Of a stretch of 64,000 nt of DNA, positions 16,176-25,149 are shown piece after piece; within the stretch, counting starts at the first letter, position 1, and the number at the start of each line of letters is the position of its first letter. The stretch spans positions 62,001-126,000 of the forward strand of contig NZ_MPKW01000023.1 of NCBI RefSeq assembly GCF_009729415.1. Reading direction: 5' to 3'. Position numbers and translations under genes: made by a program. The stretch is from Mycolicibacterium sp. CBMA 234 (lineage in GTDB: Bacteria > Actinomycetota > Actinomycetes > Mycobacteriales > Mycobacteriaceae). The notes below the pieces were generated by a model. The model did not search any database. It saw nothing but the letters and a program-made list of their open reading frames with translations, and was not told the origin of the DNA.

Positions 16176-17099
16176 GTGCACCCTTTGACCGGGACATTTG
16201 ACCCTGTGGCTGTGGTGTTGATGCTGCTCGGCATCGGCGCCCTGCTCTGGACCCGTCGGCGCACCCCGGTGACACGGAGCCAGCTGTGGTGCTTCGGCCT
16301 CGCCACCGTGGTGTGGGCGGTGTCGACGCTCAGCTCCCTCGCGGTCTACGCGCCGGCGCTGTTCTGGGTGCGCGCGTTGCAGGTCCTGCTGCTGCTCTAC
16401 GTCGTGCCGTTCTTCTTCGCGCTGAGCCGTCCGGTCGCGACGGTGCGTGCCGCGCTCAGTCCACCGGTGCAGGAGCGCGTCGACGCGGTGCTGAACTCCG
16501 CCCTCGCACGACTGATCCTGTCCCCGCCGGTGACCTCAGTGCTGATGCTGGTGACGCCGTGGCTGCTCTACATGACGCCGTGGTACGTCGCGTCGATGAC
16601 CGGCCCGCTCGCCGCGGTCACCCGACTTCTGTTGCTGGGCATCGGTTTTGCCTACTTCTACGCGCGGCTACAGGTTGACCCCGTGCCGCGGCGCTACCCG
16701 CCGCTGCTGTCCATCGGCATCAGCGTGGCCGAAGGCTTGGGCGACGGCATTCTCGGGTTGGTGCTGTGGCTGGGGCCGGTGATCGCCTACGACTACTACG
16801 CCGGCCTGCACCGCGACTTCGGGCCCAGCATCCGTCTGGACCAGACTTTCGGCGCCGGCATCCTGTGGGTCCTCGGCGACGTGCTCAGCGTCCCGTTCAT
16901 CCTGTTGCTGATGCGGGCCCTCGGTTCCGACGAACGGCGCAAGGCAGCTGAAGTCGATGCCGAGCTGGATGCGGCCGCTGCTGCGCCCTCGACCGCCCAG
17001 GCGTCAGCTGCTGCCTCGGACGTCGAACCGGCGGCCGAAGCGCCGTCGAGCGGCCTGTGGTGGCAAAACGATCCGCAGCTGCGGGACCGCTACCGCTGA
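16176..17099 (+). CDS. Cytochrome c oxidase assembly factor CtaG-like membrane protein
   Basis: About 307 residues with seven or more hydrophobic helices (VAVVLMLLGIGALLW; LQVLLLLYVVPFFFALS; SVLMLVTPWLLYMTPW; LLLLGIGFAYFYARL; others). Residues such as W-x-x-x-LQVLLLLYVVPF and the HRDFGPSIRLDQTFGAGILW stretch match the caa3_CtaG family, linked to copper delivery and oxidase assembly. The C-terminal 50 residues are a low-complexity Ala/Ser/Pro/Glu tail ending LWWQNDPQLRDRYR. The direct role in this organism is inferred from family only. It is convergent with pknG, 1 bp apart. Confidence 0.75.
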   Translation: MHPLTGTFDPVAVVLMLLGIGALLWTRRRTPVTRSQLWCFGLATVVWAVSTLSSLAVYAPALFWVRALQVLLLLYVVPFFFALSRPVATVRAALSPPVQERVDAVLNSALARLILSPPVTSVLMLVTPWLLYMTPWYVASMTGPLAAVTRLLLLGIGFAYFYARLQVDPVPRRYPPLLSIGISVAEGLGDGILGLVLWLGPVIAYDYYAGLHRDFGPSIRLDQTFGAGILWVLGDVLSVPFILLLMRALGSDERRKAAEVDAELDAAAAAPSTAQASAAASDVEPAAEAPSSGLWWQNDPQLRDRYR

Positions 17100-17100
17100 G

Positions 17101-19395
17101 CTAGAACGTACTGATAGGCCGCACGTTGTTGGCCAGGTCCACCAGCGCGTACCGGTGTGCCTTGGTCGGCGCCACGCGGGCCAGTCCGCGCAGCGATGAC
17201 TCCACGCCGAGACGCAGGCCGTACTCGGTGAACGGGAAGCCGAGAATATGGTTGGTGCTGGCGGTGTGGTCGGCCAGCCAGTCCAGCGCGGTACCGAGCA
17301 CCAGCGTCCGGATCTGCAACACCCGCGGTTCGGTTTCCGGCAGCGCCTCCACTCGCCGTGCGGCATCGCGGATTTGACGTTCGGTGATCTCGGCGGTGGT
17401 CGGCGCCGACAGTAGCGTGACGGCACTGGTCAGCCGGGCAGTGGTGAAATGCCTTGAGGTAGCGGGTACTTCGTCGAGGGTGCGCACTGCACCCTCCCGG
17501 TCGCCGGCCTGGGCCAGGACCCGGGCCCGGCCGAATCCGGCTGCGATGACACCGTTGTCGGTGTTCCACACGGTCTGATAGAACGCCCGCTCGGCGATGG
17601 AGCCAGACAGTTCGGCGGTGGCGGCGAGGGCCACCTTGGGGGCCAGCTCGCCCGGCAGGGTATCGAGGACTTCGGTGAAATCCTTTGTCGCAGCGGCATA
17701 GTTGCCGGACAGCAGTTCGCCGACGGCGCGGAACCACACCAGACGCCAGTGCCAGCCGACCCGGTCGGCGAGGTTGTCCAGTTTGCGGTTGGCCTTGGCC
17801 ACATCGCCCAGATCGAGCAGCGCCCGGACTTCCATCAGGGGCAGCTGCTCAGACTGCGACAGGTCCACGCCCTCTGAATCGAGGGAGCCCTCCCGGGCCG
17901 CGCGCAACGAATCCAGGGTCTGCACCGGCTGACTCAGCAAGGTGGACGACAGTACCGCGGCGCCGACGTCGGCCGGATCAACCAACGGCACTTGCAGCGC
18001 GCGGACAATCTCGGGCGCTGTGATTCGCTCGGTGTGGGCCTGGCCGTCGATGTACACGTCGGTGTGGGCCACCAGCATGTTGACCCCGAACGTCGACCGG
18101 GACGGGCTGAACACCGACGACAAGCCCGGTCGCGGCGTCCCGGTGTCCTGCGCGACGACCTCACGCAACACGCCGAGCAGCTGTCCCGACATCTCCTCGG
18201 CGCTGCCGAACCGCCGGCGCGGGTCCGGGTCGATCGCGCGGAGCAACACCCGGGCGAACGAATCATATTGGGCGAGAACCGGATCGTCGTCGGGCAACCC
18301 GTCGGCGTAACGACCGTTGTCGGTCCTCAGCTTCAGAGTCAACGAGGCCAGGGTGCGGCCGACGGTGTAGATGTCGGTGGCGATCGTCGGCCCGGTGCGC
18401 ACGATCTCCGGTGCCTGGTAACCCGGTGTGCCGTACAGGAATCCGAACGAGTTGATCCGAGACACCGCACCGAGGTCGATCAGCTTGAGCTGCTCCTCGG
18501 GGAGCATGATGTTCTCCGGCTTGAGGTCGTTGTACACCAGGCCGATCGAATGCAGGTAGCCGAGCGCCGGCAGGATCTCCAGTATGTAGGCGATGGCTTG
18601 GGCCACAGGCAGTTTCGCGCCCTTCGCCTGTTTCAGCGAGGTGCCGCCGACATACTCCATCACGATGTAGCCGACGGGGTCGCCGTGTTTGTCGGCGTGC
18701 TCGACGAAGTTGAAGATCTTCACGATCGCGGGATGCGTGACCTCTGCGAGGAATTGCCGCTCCGCCATGGCGATTGCCTGTGCCTCGGCGTCGCCGGAGT
18801 GCACCAGGCCTTTGAGCACCACCGGTCGGTTGTTGACGTTGGTGTCCAGTGCCAGGTAGATCCAGCCGAGGCCACCGTGTGCGATGCAGCCTTTGACGTC
18901 GTACTGATCGGCCACCATGGTGCCCGGACTCAGTTGCGGCAGAAAGGAAAACGGGCTGCCGCAGTTCGGGCATGAGCCTTCCGATTGGCCGGGCTTGCCG
19001 TCCTCGGATCGGCCGACCGGCTTGCCGCAGGACCAGCAGAAGCGTTTCGCCTCTGCCACCACAGGATTGGTCATCAACGCTGCGAGCGGATCCTGATCCT
19101 CCACCCGCGGCACCTCAACCAGACCGCCGCCGAGTCGTCGGAAGGGGGAGACGCGGGTAGTCGCCGTCATGACACCCGCTGGGGCCGAATCACGTTCGGC
19201 CGGGACGGGCACCGGAATGCTGATCGAATCGTCGAACGCCGGCCGGAACACCGCCTGGGTGCCCATGGGCCGCATGGTGGCCAGCGAATCCCACGTCACC
19301 TCGGCGGCCTGGGTGCCGGGATCGGTGTCGGGACCAGAGTCGGTGTCGGCCCCTTGTCCAAGTACAGGTCCGGTTGTCGCTTCGCTTTCGGACAT
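17101..19395 (-). CDS. pknG: Serine/threonine protein kinase PknG
   Basis: The 764-residue soluble kinase has an N-terminal regulatory tail with Thr residues, a rubredoxin-like pair CWSCGKPVGR...CPNCGSPFSF, a kinase domain (AHGGLGWIYLALD, catalytic-loop VYNDLKPENIM, DLGA in place of DFG) and a C-terminal TPR region. PknG phosphorylates GarA and so controls 2-oxoglutarate flux and glutamate metabolism. ATG 19395 is used (TGATG overlap with the glnH stop); the frame is open further upstream inside glnH. It is the last gene of the glnX-glnH-pknG operon, as in Rv0412c-Rv0410c. Confidence 0.96.
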   Translation of the reverse strand: MSESEATTGPVLGQGADTDSGPDTDPGTQAAEVTWDSLATMRPMGTQAVFRPAFDDSISIPVPVPAERDSAPAGVMTATTRVSPFRRLGGGLVEVPRVEDQDPLAALMTNPVVAEAKRFCWSCGKPVGRSEDGKPGQSEGSCPNCGSPFSFLPQLSPGTMVADQYDVKGCIAHGGLGWIYLALDTNVNNRPVVLKGLVHSGDAEAQAIAMAERQFLAEVTHPAIVKIFNFVEHADKHGDPVGYIVMEYVGGTSLKQAKGAKLPVAQAIAYILEILPALGYLHSIGLVYNDLKPENIMLPEEQLKLIDLGAVSRINSFGFLYGTPGYQAPEIVRTGPTIATDIYTVGRTLASLTLKLRTDNGRYADGLPDDDPVLAQYDSFARVLLRAIDPDPRRRFGSAEEMSGQLLGVLREVVAQDTGTPRPGLSSVFSPSRSTFGVNMLVAHTDVYIDGQAHTERITAPEIVRALQVPLVDPADVGAAVLSSTLLSQPVQTLDSLRAAREGSLDSEGVDLSQSEQLPLMEVRALLDLGDVAKANRKLDNLADRVGWHWRLVWFRAVGELLSGNYAAATKDFTEVLDTLPGELAPKVALAATAELSGSIAERAFYQTVWNTDNGVIAAGFGRARVLAQAGDREGAVRTLDEVPATSRHFTTARLTSAVTLLSAPTTAEITERQIRDAARRVEALPETEPRVLQIRTLVLGTALDWLADHTASTNHILGFPFTEYGLRLGVESSLRGLARVAPTKAHRYALVDLANNVRPISTF

Positions 19396-20360
19396 CAGTC
19401 GCTGTACCTCGGCACGGGTGGATACGGCGTCGAGCCCAGTACGGTCAACCACTTGCGGTACAACGTATTCCACGTTCCGTCGCGGCGAATCCGTTCCAGG
19501 GTCCCATTGACGAACCGGACCAGCCCGGTGTTTTCCAGATTGATCCCGATGCCGTAGGGCTCCTCGGCCATGTTGGGTCCGACGATGTGCAAGTACGGGT
19601 CCTGGGCCACCAGGCCGGCGAGGATCGCATCATCGGTGGACACCGCGTCGGTCTGTCGCTGTTGCAGCGCCACCAAGCAGTCGGCCCAGGTGACCGCTTC
19701 CACGAGGATGGGCGGCGGGGTGATGCGCTCCAGCCGTTCCTTCGAGGTGGTGGCCGGCACCACGCATACGCGCTTGCCCGACAGGTCCGATGGCTTGGTG
19801 ATGTCGGAGCCCCGGGTGGTGAGGATCCGCTGCTTCGCGGAGAAGTACTCGGCCGAGAAGTTGACCAGCTTGCGGCGCTCGCAGGTGATGCTCATGGTTT
19901 TCACCACGATGTCCACCAGGTTGTGCTGGAGTGCGGAGATCCGGTCGTTGTCCGACAGAATCCGGTATTCCACCTGCGACGGGGTGCCAAAGATGTCGCG
20001 GGCCACCTCACCGGCGATGTCGACGTCGAATCCGGTGATCTGCCCGCTGATCGGGTCTCGGAATGCGAACAGGTTGCTGCCGACGTCCAGCCCGACGATC
20101 AGCCGGCCGCGGTCCTTGATGTTGGTGACGGCCGCCGCGGCGGCTTCCGGAGTGGGGAACGGCCGCAGGCTCGCGGTGCAATCGGACTTGTCCTCCGGGC
20201 CGGGCGGGGGCACCGCGGTCCGCACCTGCATGCCCGCCGGCGTCGGCGGCGCAACGGTGATGCTCGGCGGCGCGGCCCCCGGTGGGGCCTCGCCGCAGCC
20301 GGCGGCCACCAGCATCGCGGCCATCACTGGGGCCAGTCGGGTGCGCAACCAAAGACTCAT
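19395..20360 (-). CDS. glnH: Amino-acid-binding lipoprotein GlnH
   Basis: The 321-residue solute-binding protein has a signal peptide and lipobox (MLVAAGCGE; Cys near residue 22), then a Pro-rich linker and a family 3 extracellular solute-binding domain (RLIVGLDVGSNLFAFRDP, GQITGFDVDIAGEVARDIFG, LVDIVVKTMSITCERRKLVNFS). It is known to bind Asp/Glu and signal through GlnX to PknG. It overlaps both neighbours: ATGA with glnX and TGATG with pknG. Confidence 0.94.
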   Translation of the reverse strand: MSLWLRTRLAPVMAAMLVAAGCGEAPPGAAPPSITVAPPTPAGMQVRTAVPPPGPEDKSDCTASLRPFPTPEAAAAAVTNIKDRGRLIVGLDVGSNLFAFRDPISGQITGFDVDIAGEVARDIFGTPSQVEYRILSDNDRISALQHNLVDIVVKTMSITCERRKLVNFSAEYFSAKQRILTTRGSDITKPSDLSGKRVCVVPATTSKERLERITPPPILVEAVTWADCLVALQQRQTDAVSTDDAILAGLVAQDPYLHIVGPNMAEEPYGIGINLENTGLVRFVNGTLERIRRDGTWNTLYRKWLTVLGSTPYPPVPRYSD

Positions 20361-21673
20361 CGGTATTCACTCAACCTCGGCCACAGGCCCAGCGCCACCG
20401 CGACTGCTGCGGCGAGACTCAGGGTCGCCGCGCCGACCGTCGCTCCGGACAGGGCTTGACGCCCGTTCAGGATGTCGTTGCGCAGCTGTTTGCGGCTCTC
20501 GCCCAGTCCCTTGGACAGGGCCTCGTCGAGCTTGTCGAAGGCGGGCGTCGAATCGTCTTCACTGGTGCCCAGCGCCACCTGGGTGGCGGACTGGTAGTTG
20601 CCGGTGGAGATGTAGCTGTTGATCCGGTCGTCGGCGGCGCGCCAGCGGCGGATCAGCTGATCCGCGCCGGCCAGATCGCTCTTGCCGATTGCGTCGGCGC
20701 GCTGCATGTACTCCGTCAGCTGCTGTTGGAGTTCGTCGATGCGCTGATAGTACGACTGCTTGCGGAGGCTCTCGTCGCCCCGGCGGATCAGCGACAGCGT
20801 CTCGTCCGCGCGGGCCTGCTGCGCTGTGATGGCCATGCTGGTCACGGTTTTGAGTGACGCCGCCGCGTTACGGGCGGAACGCGTGTCCGCGGTGGAGATG
20901 ACGAGGGTGGCGCCGATCCATACGGTCATGATGAGGACCGCCATGCCGCCGGCGACGAACCCGATGTTGACCCGCCGGCGGGTGTGCCGGGCCAGCCAGC
21001 GGTTCGAGAAGAAGCCGAACAGCAGCGTCGCTGAGACCACCAGGATCACCGGCGCGGGCACCTGCGATGAGCCGCTGGTCTCCGAGTCCACCCGCGCCGA
21101 CGTGTTCTCGTACAGCCGTTGCGCGTCGGGCAGGATCTGCGACTGCATCAGCGACGACGCCTCGGACAGGTACGACGAGCCGACCGGGTTGCCCGCGCGG
21201 TTGTTGGTCCGGGCCGTTTCGACCAGCCCGGTGTAGACCGCCAGCTCGGCGTTGATGTGCCCGAGCACTTGCACCATGGCTTCGTCGGTCAGGCCGCTGG
21301 ACGCCGCGGTGACCGCGACGGCGGCGTCGGTGATGGCCTGTTCATAGCGCGCTCGGACGTCCTGCGGCTCCGAGCCCGCGATGAAGGCGGTGGCCGCGGC
21401 GGCGTCGGCGACCGACAGCGTGGTGTAGAGCCGGCCGGCCGCGAAGGCCAGTGGCTCGGTGTGGTCCAGCACGGTGGTCAGGCCCTGCTGGCGGGCGTGG
21501 ATGGTCGTCGACGTGGCGAAGGCACACGCGATCACCAGGCTGGCCAGCATCAATCCGATGAGCAGGATGCGGCCGGGTGTGGTCCACATGAACCACCACC
21601 GAGAATGCGTAGGTGTTCCGGGGGACCGGGACACCAAGGGCTCGGTCGAAGGGTGCGCCAACTCCACCGTCAC
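20357..21673 (-). CDS. glnX: Membrane sensor/transducer GlnX
   Basis: The 438-residue protein has four hydrophobic helices (about residues 35-53, 206-223, 240-260 and 412-430). The two extracytoplasmic helical regions between them resemble chemoreceptor sensor bundles (for example LSLIRRGDESLRKQSYYQRIDELQQQLTEY). It is the link between GlnH outside and PknG inside. It is first in the operon and divergent from mutT3. The 184-bp gap holds no clearly supported promoter apart from the mutT3 hairpin. Confidence 0.9.
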   Translation of the reverse strand: MTVELAHPSTEPLVSRSPGTPTHSRWWFMWTTPGRILLIGLMLASLVIACAFATSTTIHARQQGLTTVLDHTEPLAFAAGRLYTTLSVADAAAATAFIAGSEPQDVRARYEQAITDAAVAVTAASSGLTDEAMVQVLGHINAELAVYTGLVETARTNNRAGNPVGSSYLSEASSLMQSQILPDAQRLYENTSARVDSETSGSSQVPAPVILVVSATLLFGFFSNRWLARHTRRRVNIGFVAGGMAVLIMTVWIGATLVISTADTRSARNAAASLKTVTSMAITAQQARADETLSLIRRGDESLRKQSYYQRIDELQQQLTEYMQRADAIGKSDLAGADQLIRRWRAADDRINSYISTGNYQSATQVALGTSEDDSTPAFDKLDEALSKGLGESRKQLRNDILNGRQALSGATVGAATLSLAAAVAVALGLWPRLSEYR

Positions 21674-21839
21674 GTGTGCGCCAACCTCAACTTTCCGGAA
21701 CCGCCGACCCTGCCGAACTCGTTTAAAGGAAGTCTAAGAGCTTGTGGGGCGGAGGGGGTGGATTCCCGGTCGGCCCGGTCCCAAATGTTCGGATATTCCA
21801 AGCCCTACGCGCCGACTGCGCCAACATCAAACTTGGCAT

Positions 21840-21858
21840 CAATAGGAGGGTCCTATTG
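21840..21858 (+). promoter_or_regulatory. Hairpin sequestering the mutT3 ribosome binding site
   Basis: CAATAGGA (21840-21847), loop GGG, TCCTATTG (21851-21858) form an exact 8-bp stem. The AGGAGG Shine-Dalgarno sequence is half stem and half loop, and the last paired base is the G of the GTG start. Confidence 0.55.
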
Positions 21859-22352
21859 TGGGTTCCGTGCGTGGCGATGGTGACGGATGGGTGCTCGCCT
21901 CTGACGGCTCCCACTTCTGGGGCCGCCACGGCGCGGCCGGACTTCTGCTGCGGGCGCCGCAGCCCGGCGGTGGAACGGCGGTACTGCTGCAGTACCGGGC
22001 TCCGTGGAGCCATCAGGGCGGTACCTGGGCGCTGCCGGGCGGGGCGCGGGACAGCCACGAAACCGTCGAGGAGGCCGCGGTCCGCGAGGCCTACGAGGAA
22101 GCCGGGCTCAAGGCAGAACAGCTGACGGTCCGGACCACGGTCGTCACTGCGACGGCGATCGGCCAGGTCTGGACGTACACCACCGTCATCGCCGACGCGC
22201 CCGAACAACTCGAGACAGTGCCCAACCGGGAGAGCGCCGAACTGCGGTGGGTGGCCGAGGACGAGGTGGCGGCGCTGCCGCTACATCCCGGGTTCGCCGC
22301 GAGCTGGGAGCAGCTGCGCAGCCTGACGGCCGGTATCCCGCTCAGCTCGTAG
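21858..22352 (+). CDS. mutT3: NUDIX hydrolase MutT3
   Basis: The 164-residue protein has a complete Nudix box, GGARDSHETVEEAAVREA followed by YEEAGL (residues about 61-84), fitting GX5EX7REUXEEXGU. Mycobacterial MutT3 hydrolyses nucleoside diphosphate/triphosphate derivatives (8-oxo-dGTP and CDP reported). GTG 21858 follows AGGAGGG within a hairpin. The 3' end overlaps thiE by 11 bp on the opposite strand. Confidence 0.92.
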   Translation: MGSVRGDGDGWVLASDGSHFWGRHGAAGLLLRAPQPGGGTAVLLQYRAPWSHQGGTWALPGGARDSHETVEEAAVREAYEEAGLKAEQLTVRTTVVTATAIGQVWTYTTVIADAPEQLETVPNRESAELRWVAEDEVAALPLHPGFAASWEQLRSLTAGIPLSS

Positions 22353-23025
22353 CGGGCAGCGCCTGCTTGAGGGCACGGGCCGCTGCTGCCGGATCCTCGG
22401 CAGCAGTGATCGCCCGGACCACCACGATGCGACGGGCACCGGCGGCCAGCACTTCGGGCACGCGCTGCAGATCGATGCCGCCGATCGCGAACCAGGGTTT
22501 GGCGGAACCCGACGCAGTGACTGCTTGAGCCGCCGCCCGGACCAGGTCCAGCCCCGGCGCGGTGCGTCCGGGCTTGGTGGGCGTCGGCCAGCACGGGCCG
22601 ACACAGAAGTAGTCGACGTCCTCGGTCAGGGAGACGGCGAGTTGCTGCTCATCGTGGGTGGAACGGCCGAACAACGGATCAGGCCCAACGATGTCACGCG
22701 CCACCGACAGCGGCAGATCGTCCTGGCCCAGGTGCAGCACGTCGGCGCGCGCGCCGCGGGCGATGTCGGCCCGGTCGTTGACCGCGAACAGCGCGCCGTG
22801 TCGCCGTGCCGCGTCCGCCAGCACCTCCAGCGCTTCGAGTTCCTGCTTGGCCTCCAGCGGACCGAACTGCGCTTCGCCGGCCGAGCCCTTGTCACGCAAC
22901 TGGATGATGTCGACACCCCCGGCCAACGCCGCGTCGGCGAATTCGGCCAGGTCACCGCGCTCCCGCCGGGCATCGGTGCACAGATACAGGTTCGCGGACT
23001 GCAGACGCAAGGTGGCTTTAGACAC
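22342..23025 (-). CDS. thiE: Thiamine-phosphate synthase
   Basis: The 227-residue TIM-barrel enzyme joins HMP-diphosphate and thiazole phosphate to give thiamine phosphate. Motifs: NLYLCTDARRERGD, GVDIIQLRDKG, FAVNDRADIA, VLHLGQDDLP, YFCVGPCWPTPTKPGR (pyrophosphate loop) and KPWFAIGGID. The frame is open upstream over thiO, but GTG 23025 with TACGGT 6 nt before it is the natural start. It is divergent from the riboswitch-controlled thiO operon and, lying on the other side, is not itself under that riboswitch. Confidence 0.94.
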   Translation of the reverse strand: MSKATLRLQSANLYLCTDARRERGDLAEFADAALAGGVDIIQLRDKGSAGEAQFGPLEAKQELEALEVLADAARRHGALFAVNDRADIARGARADVLHLGQDDLPLSVARDIVGPDPLFGRSTHDEQQLAVSLTEDVDYFCVGPCWPTPTKPGRTAPGLDLVRAAAQAVTASGSAKPWFAIGGIDLQRVPEVLAAGARRIVVVRAITAAEDPAAAARALKQALPATS

Positions 23026-23031
23026 AGCGCG

Positions 23032-23048
23032 ACCGTAGCGACTACGGT
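23032..23048. promoter_or_regulatory. Back-to-back thiE and thiO -10 hexamers
   Basis: On the minus strand TACGGT (23037-23032) ends 6 nt before the thiE GTG. On the plus strand TACGGT (23043-23048) lies just upstream of the TPP riboswitch. Only 5 bp separate them, so the two promoters compete or fire divergently from one site. Confidence 0.5.
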
Positions 23049-23059
23049 GGACGACGCAA

Positions 23060-23147
23060 ACACGGGAGTCCCAGGACCGGGGGCTGAGAGCGGGGTCGTG
23101 CCTACCCTTACCGTCACACCTGATCCGGATCATGCCGGCGAAGGGAG
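23060..23147 (+). promoter_or_regulatory. TPP riboswitch (THI element) of thiO-thiS-thiG
   Basis: The conserved core is present: ACGGGAG at the 5' side, CTGAGAG at 23084-23090, then ACCTGATCCGGATCATGCCG and GCGAAGGGAG at the 3' end, which closes P1. The expression platform overlaps the purine-rich Shine-Dalgarno region before GTG 23158, so translation control is likely. It represses thiazole synthesis when thiamine pyrophosphate is abundant. Confidence 0.95.
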
Positions 23148-23157
23148 AAGAAGGATC

Positions 23158-24177
23158 GTGTCGTTGGACCTTGCCGTCGTTGGTGGCGGCGTCATCGGGC
23201 TGGCCGTTGCGCGTCGCGCGGCGCTCGACGGATGGTCGGTGCGCGTGCATCGGACCGAGGCGCGGGGCGCATCGTGGGTCGCCGGCGGCATGCTCGCGCC
23301 GCACTCCGAAGGTTGGCCGGGTGAGCAGGACCAGCTTCAGTTGGGCCTGGAGTCCCTGGCGCTGTGGCGTGGCGGATTTCTCGACGGCTTGCCCGACGAC
23401 GTGGTGACGGCGCACGACTCGCTGGTGGTTGCGGTCGACCGGGCTGACGCGGCCGACCTTCGTACGGTCGCCGAGTGGTTGGCGGCGCAGGGGCATCCCG
23501 TGACGGTGACCACCGCGGCACGCGACATCGAACCGCTTCTGGCACAAGGCATCAGGCATGGGTTCCACGCGGAAACCGAGCTGGCCGTGGACAATCGGCT
23601 GGTGGTCGAGGCGCTGGAGGCGCACTGCAGCCAGCTGGGCGTGCAGTGGGCTGGGCCGGTCGACTCCTTGGAGCAGACCCGCGACGCGGCGATCACCGTG
23701 TTGGCGAACGGAATCGACGCGCCGACCTTGTGGCCCGGCCTTCCGGTACGTCCGGTGAAGGGTGAGATTCTGCGGCTGCGGTGGCGCAAGGGCTGTATGC
23801 CGCCGCCGGAGCGGGTGATTCGGGCCCGGGTGCACGGTCGTCAGGTTTATCTGGTGCCGCGCGCCGACGGAGTGGTGGCCGGCGCCACCCAGTACGAGCA
23901 CGGCCGCGACACCGCCCCGGCGGTGACCGGTGTACGCGACATTCTTGACGACGCCTGCGCGGTGATTCCTGCGCTCGGCGAGTACGAACTGGCCGAATGT
24001 GCTGCGGGCCTTCGTCCGATGACCCCGGACGGGCTGCCGATCGTCGGCTGGCTGGACGACCGCACGGTGGCCGCGACCGGTCACGGCCGCAACGGATTTT
24101 TATTGGCTCCCTGGACTGCCCAACGGATGTCGGAGGTGCTGCAGGATGCCGCGAAAGAGAGGGTGGCACTGTGCTGA
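23158..24177 (+). CDS. thiO: Glycine oxidase ThiO
   Basis: The 339-residue D-amino-acid-oxidase-fold flavoprotein oxidises glycine to the imine used for the thiazole ring. It has DLAVVGGGVIGLAVARRAA at the N-terminus, GASWVAGGMLAPHSE, the NGIDAPTLWPGLPVRPVKGE segment and GLRPMTPDGLPIVGW near the C-terminus. GTG 23158 follows AGAAGGA and the riboswitch. thiS begins 7 bp before its stop. Confidence 0.93.
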   Translation: MSLDLAVVGGGVIGLAVARRAALDGWSVRVHRTEARGASWVAGGMLAPHSEGWPGEQDQLQLGLESLALWRGGFLDGLPDDVVTAHDSLVVAVDRADAADLRTVAEWLAAQGHPVTVTTAARDIEPLLAQGIRHGFHAETELAVDNRLVVEALEAHCSQLGVQWAGPVDSLEQTRDAAITVLANGIDAPTLWPGLPVRPVKGEILRLRWRKGCMPPPERVIRARVHGRQVYLVPRADGVVAGATQYEHGRDTAPAVTGVRDILDDACAVIPALGEYELAECAAGLRPMTPDGLPIVGWLDDRTVAATGHGRNGFLLAPWTAQRMSEVLQDAAKERVALC

Positions 24178-24368
24178 TCACAGTCAACGACGAGAACGTG
24201 GAGATCAAGGAAGGCACCACGGTAGCCGAATTGATTGACACACTGGGCTTTCCGGACAAAGGCATTGCCGTTGCCGTGGACTGGGCGGTGCTGCCACGGT
24301 CGGAATGGGACGACGTGCTGACTGCGGGCGTCAAGATCGAGGTTGTGACGGCGGTGCAAGGTGGCTGA
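24171..24368 (+). CDS. thiS: Sulfur carrier protein ThiS
   Basis: A 65-residue ubiquitin-like sulfur carrier starting MLITVNDENVEIKEGTTVAE and ending in the required Gly-Gly (VQGG), which is thiocarboxylated to deliver sulfur to the thiazole synthase. GTG 24171 overlaps the thiO stop, and its own stop lies inside thiG, an overlap chain typical of this operon. The frame is open upstream but the family begins here. Confidence 0.95.
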   Translation: MLITVNDENVEIKEGTTVAELIDTLGFPDKGIAVAVDWAVLPRSEWDDVLTAGVKIEVVTAVQGG

Positions 24369-25149
24369 GCTGTCCACTGCCGAGCTGTCCACCACCGACG
24401 ATGTCTTGCGCATCGCCGACCGCGAATTCGGTTCCCGCCTCATCATGGGCACGGGCGGCGCGGCCAACCTGTCGATCCTTGAGCAGGCACTCATCGCCTC
24501 GGGCACTGAGCTCACGACGGTCGCGATGCGGCGGATCGACGCTGAATCAGGCACCGGCGTACTGGATCTGCTGAACAAACTCGACATCGCGCCACTGCCG
24601 AACACCGCCGGCTGTCGCGGCGCGGCGGAAGCGGTGCTGACCGCCCAGCTGGCCCGCGAGGCGTTGCAGACCAACTGGGTGAAACTCGAAGTCATTGCCG
24701 ACGAGCGCACGCTGCTGCCAGATGCGATCGAATTGGTCCGTGCCGCAGAACAATTGGTGGACGACGGCTTCATCGTCCTGCCGTACACCACTGACGATCC
24801 GGTACTGGCGCGGCGGCTCGAGGACACCGGCTGTGCCGCAGTGATGCCGCTCGGCGCGCCGATCGGCACCGGCCTGGGTATTTCCAACCCACACAACATC
24901 GAGATGATCGTCGCGGCCGCCGGGGTGCCGGTGGTGCTCGACGCCGGTATCGGCACCGCCAGTGATGCCGCGCTGGCGATGGAATTGGGTTGTGATGCAG
25001 TGCTTCTCGCAACAGCGGTGACGCGCGCCTCGGATCCACCCATGATGGCCGCCGCCATGGCCGCTGCCGTCACGGCCGGTCGGTTGGCCCGCCGGGCCGG
25101 ACGCGTCCCCAAGCGGTTCTGGGCACAGGCGTCCAGTCCGTCGAAGTGA
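24361..25149 (+). CDS. thiG: Thiazole synthase
   Basis: The 262-residue TIM-barrel enzyme assembles thiazole phosphate from DXP, ThiS-thiocarboxylate and dehydroglycine. Marks: SRLIMGTGG, the Schiff-base Lys in NWVKLEVI, LPNTAGCRGAAEAVLTAQ, VMPLGAPIGTGLGI and PVVLDAGIGTASDAALAMELGCDAVLL. It overlaps thiS by 8 bp, and its stop overlaps the next gene (GTGA). Confidence 0.96.
   Translation: MAELSTAELSTTDDVLRIADREFGSRLIMGTGGAANLSILEQALIASGTELTTVAMRRIDAESGTGVLDLLNKLDIAPLPNTAGCRGAAEAVLTAQLAREALQTNWVKLEVIADERTLLPDAIELVRAAEQLVDDGFIVLPYTTDDPVLARRLEDTGCAAVMPLGAPIGTGLGISNPHNIEMIVAAAGVPVVLDAGIGTASDAALAMELGCDAVLLATAVTRASDPPMMAAAMAAAVTAGRLARRAGRVPKRFWAQASSPSK

Noticed and set aside
22525..23157. Long N-terminal extension of thiO
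   Set aside because: It would put the TPP riboswitch and thiE region inside the coding sequence; ThiO begins at the FAD motif after GTG 23158.
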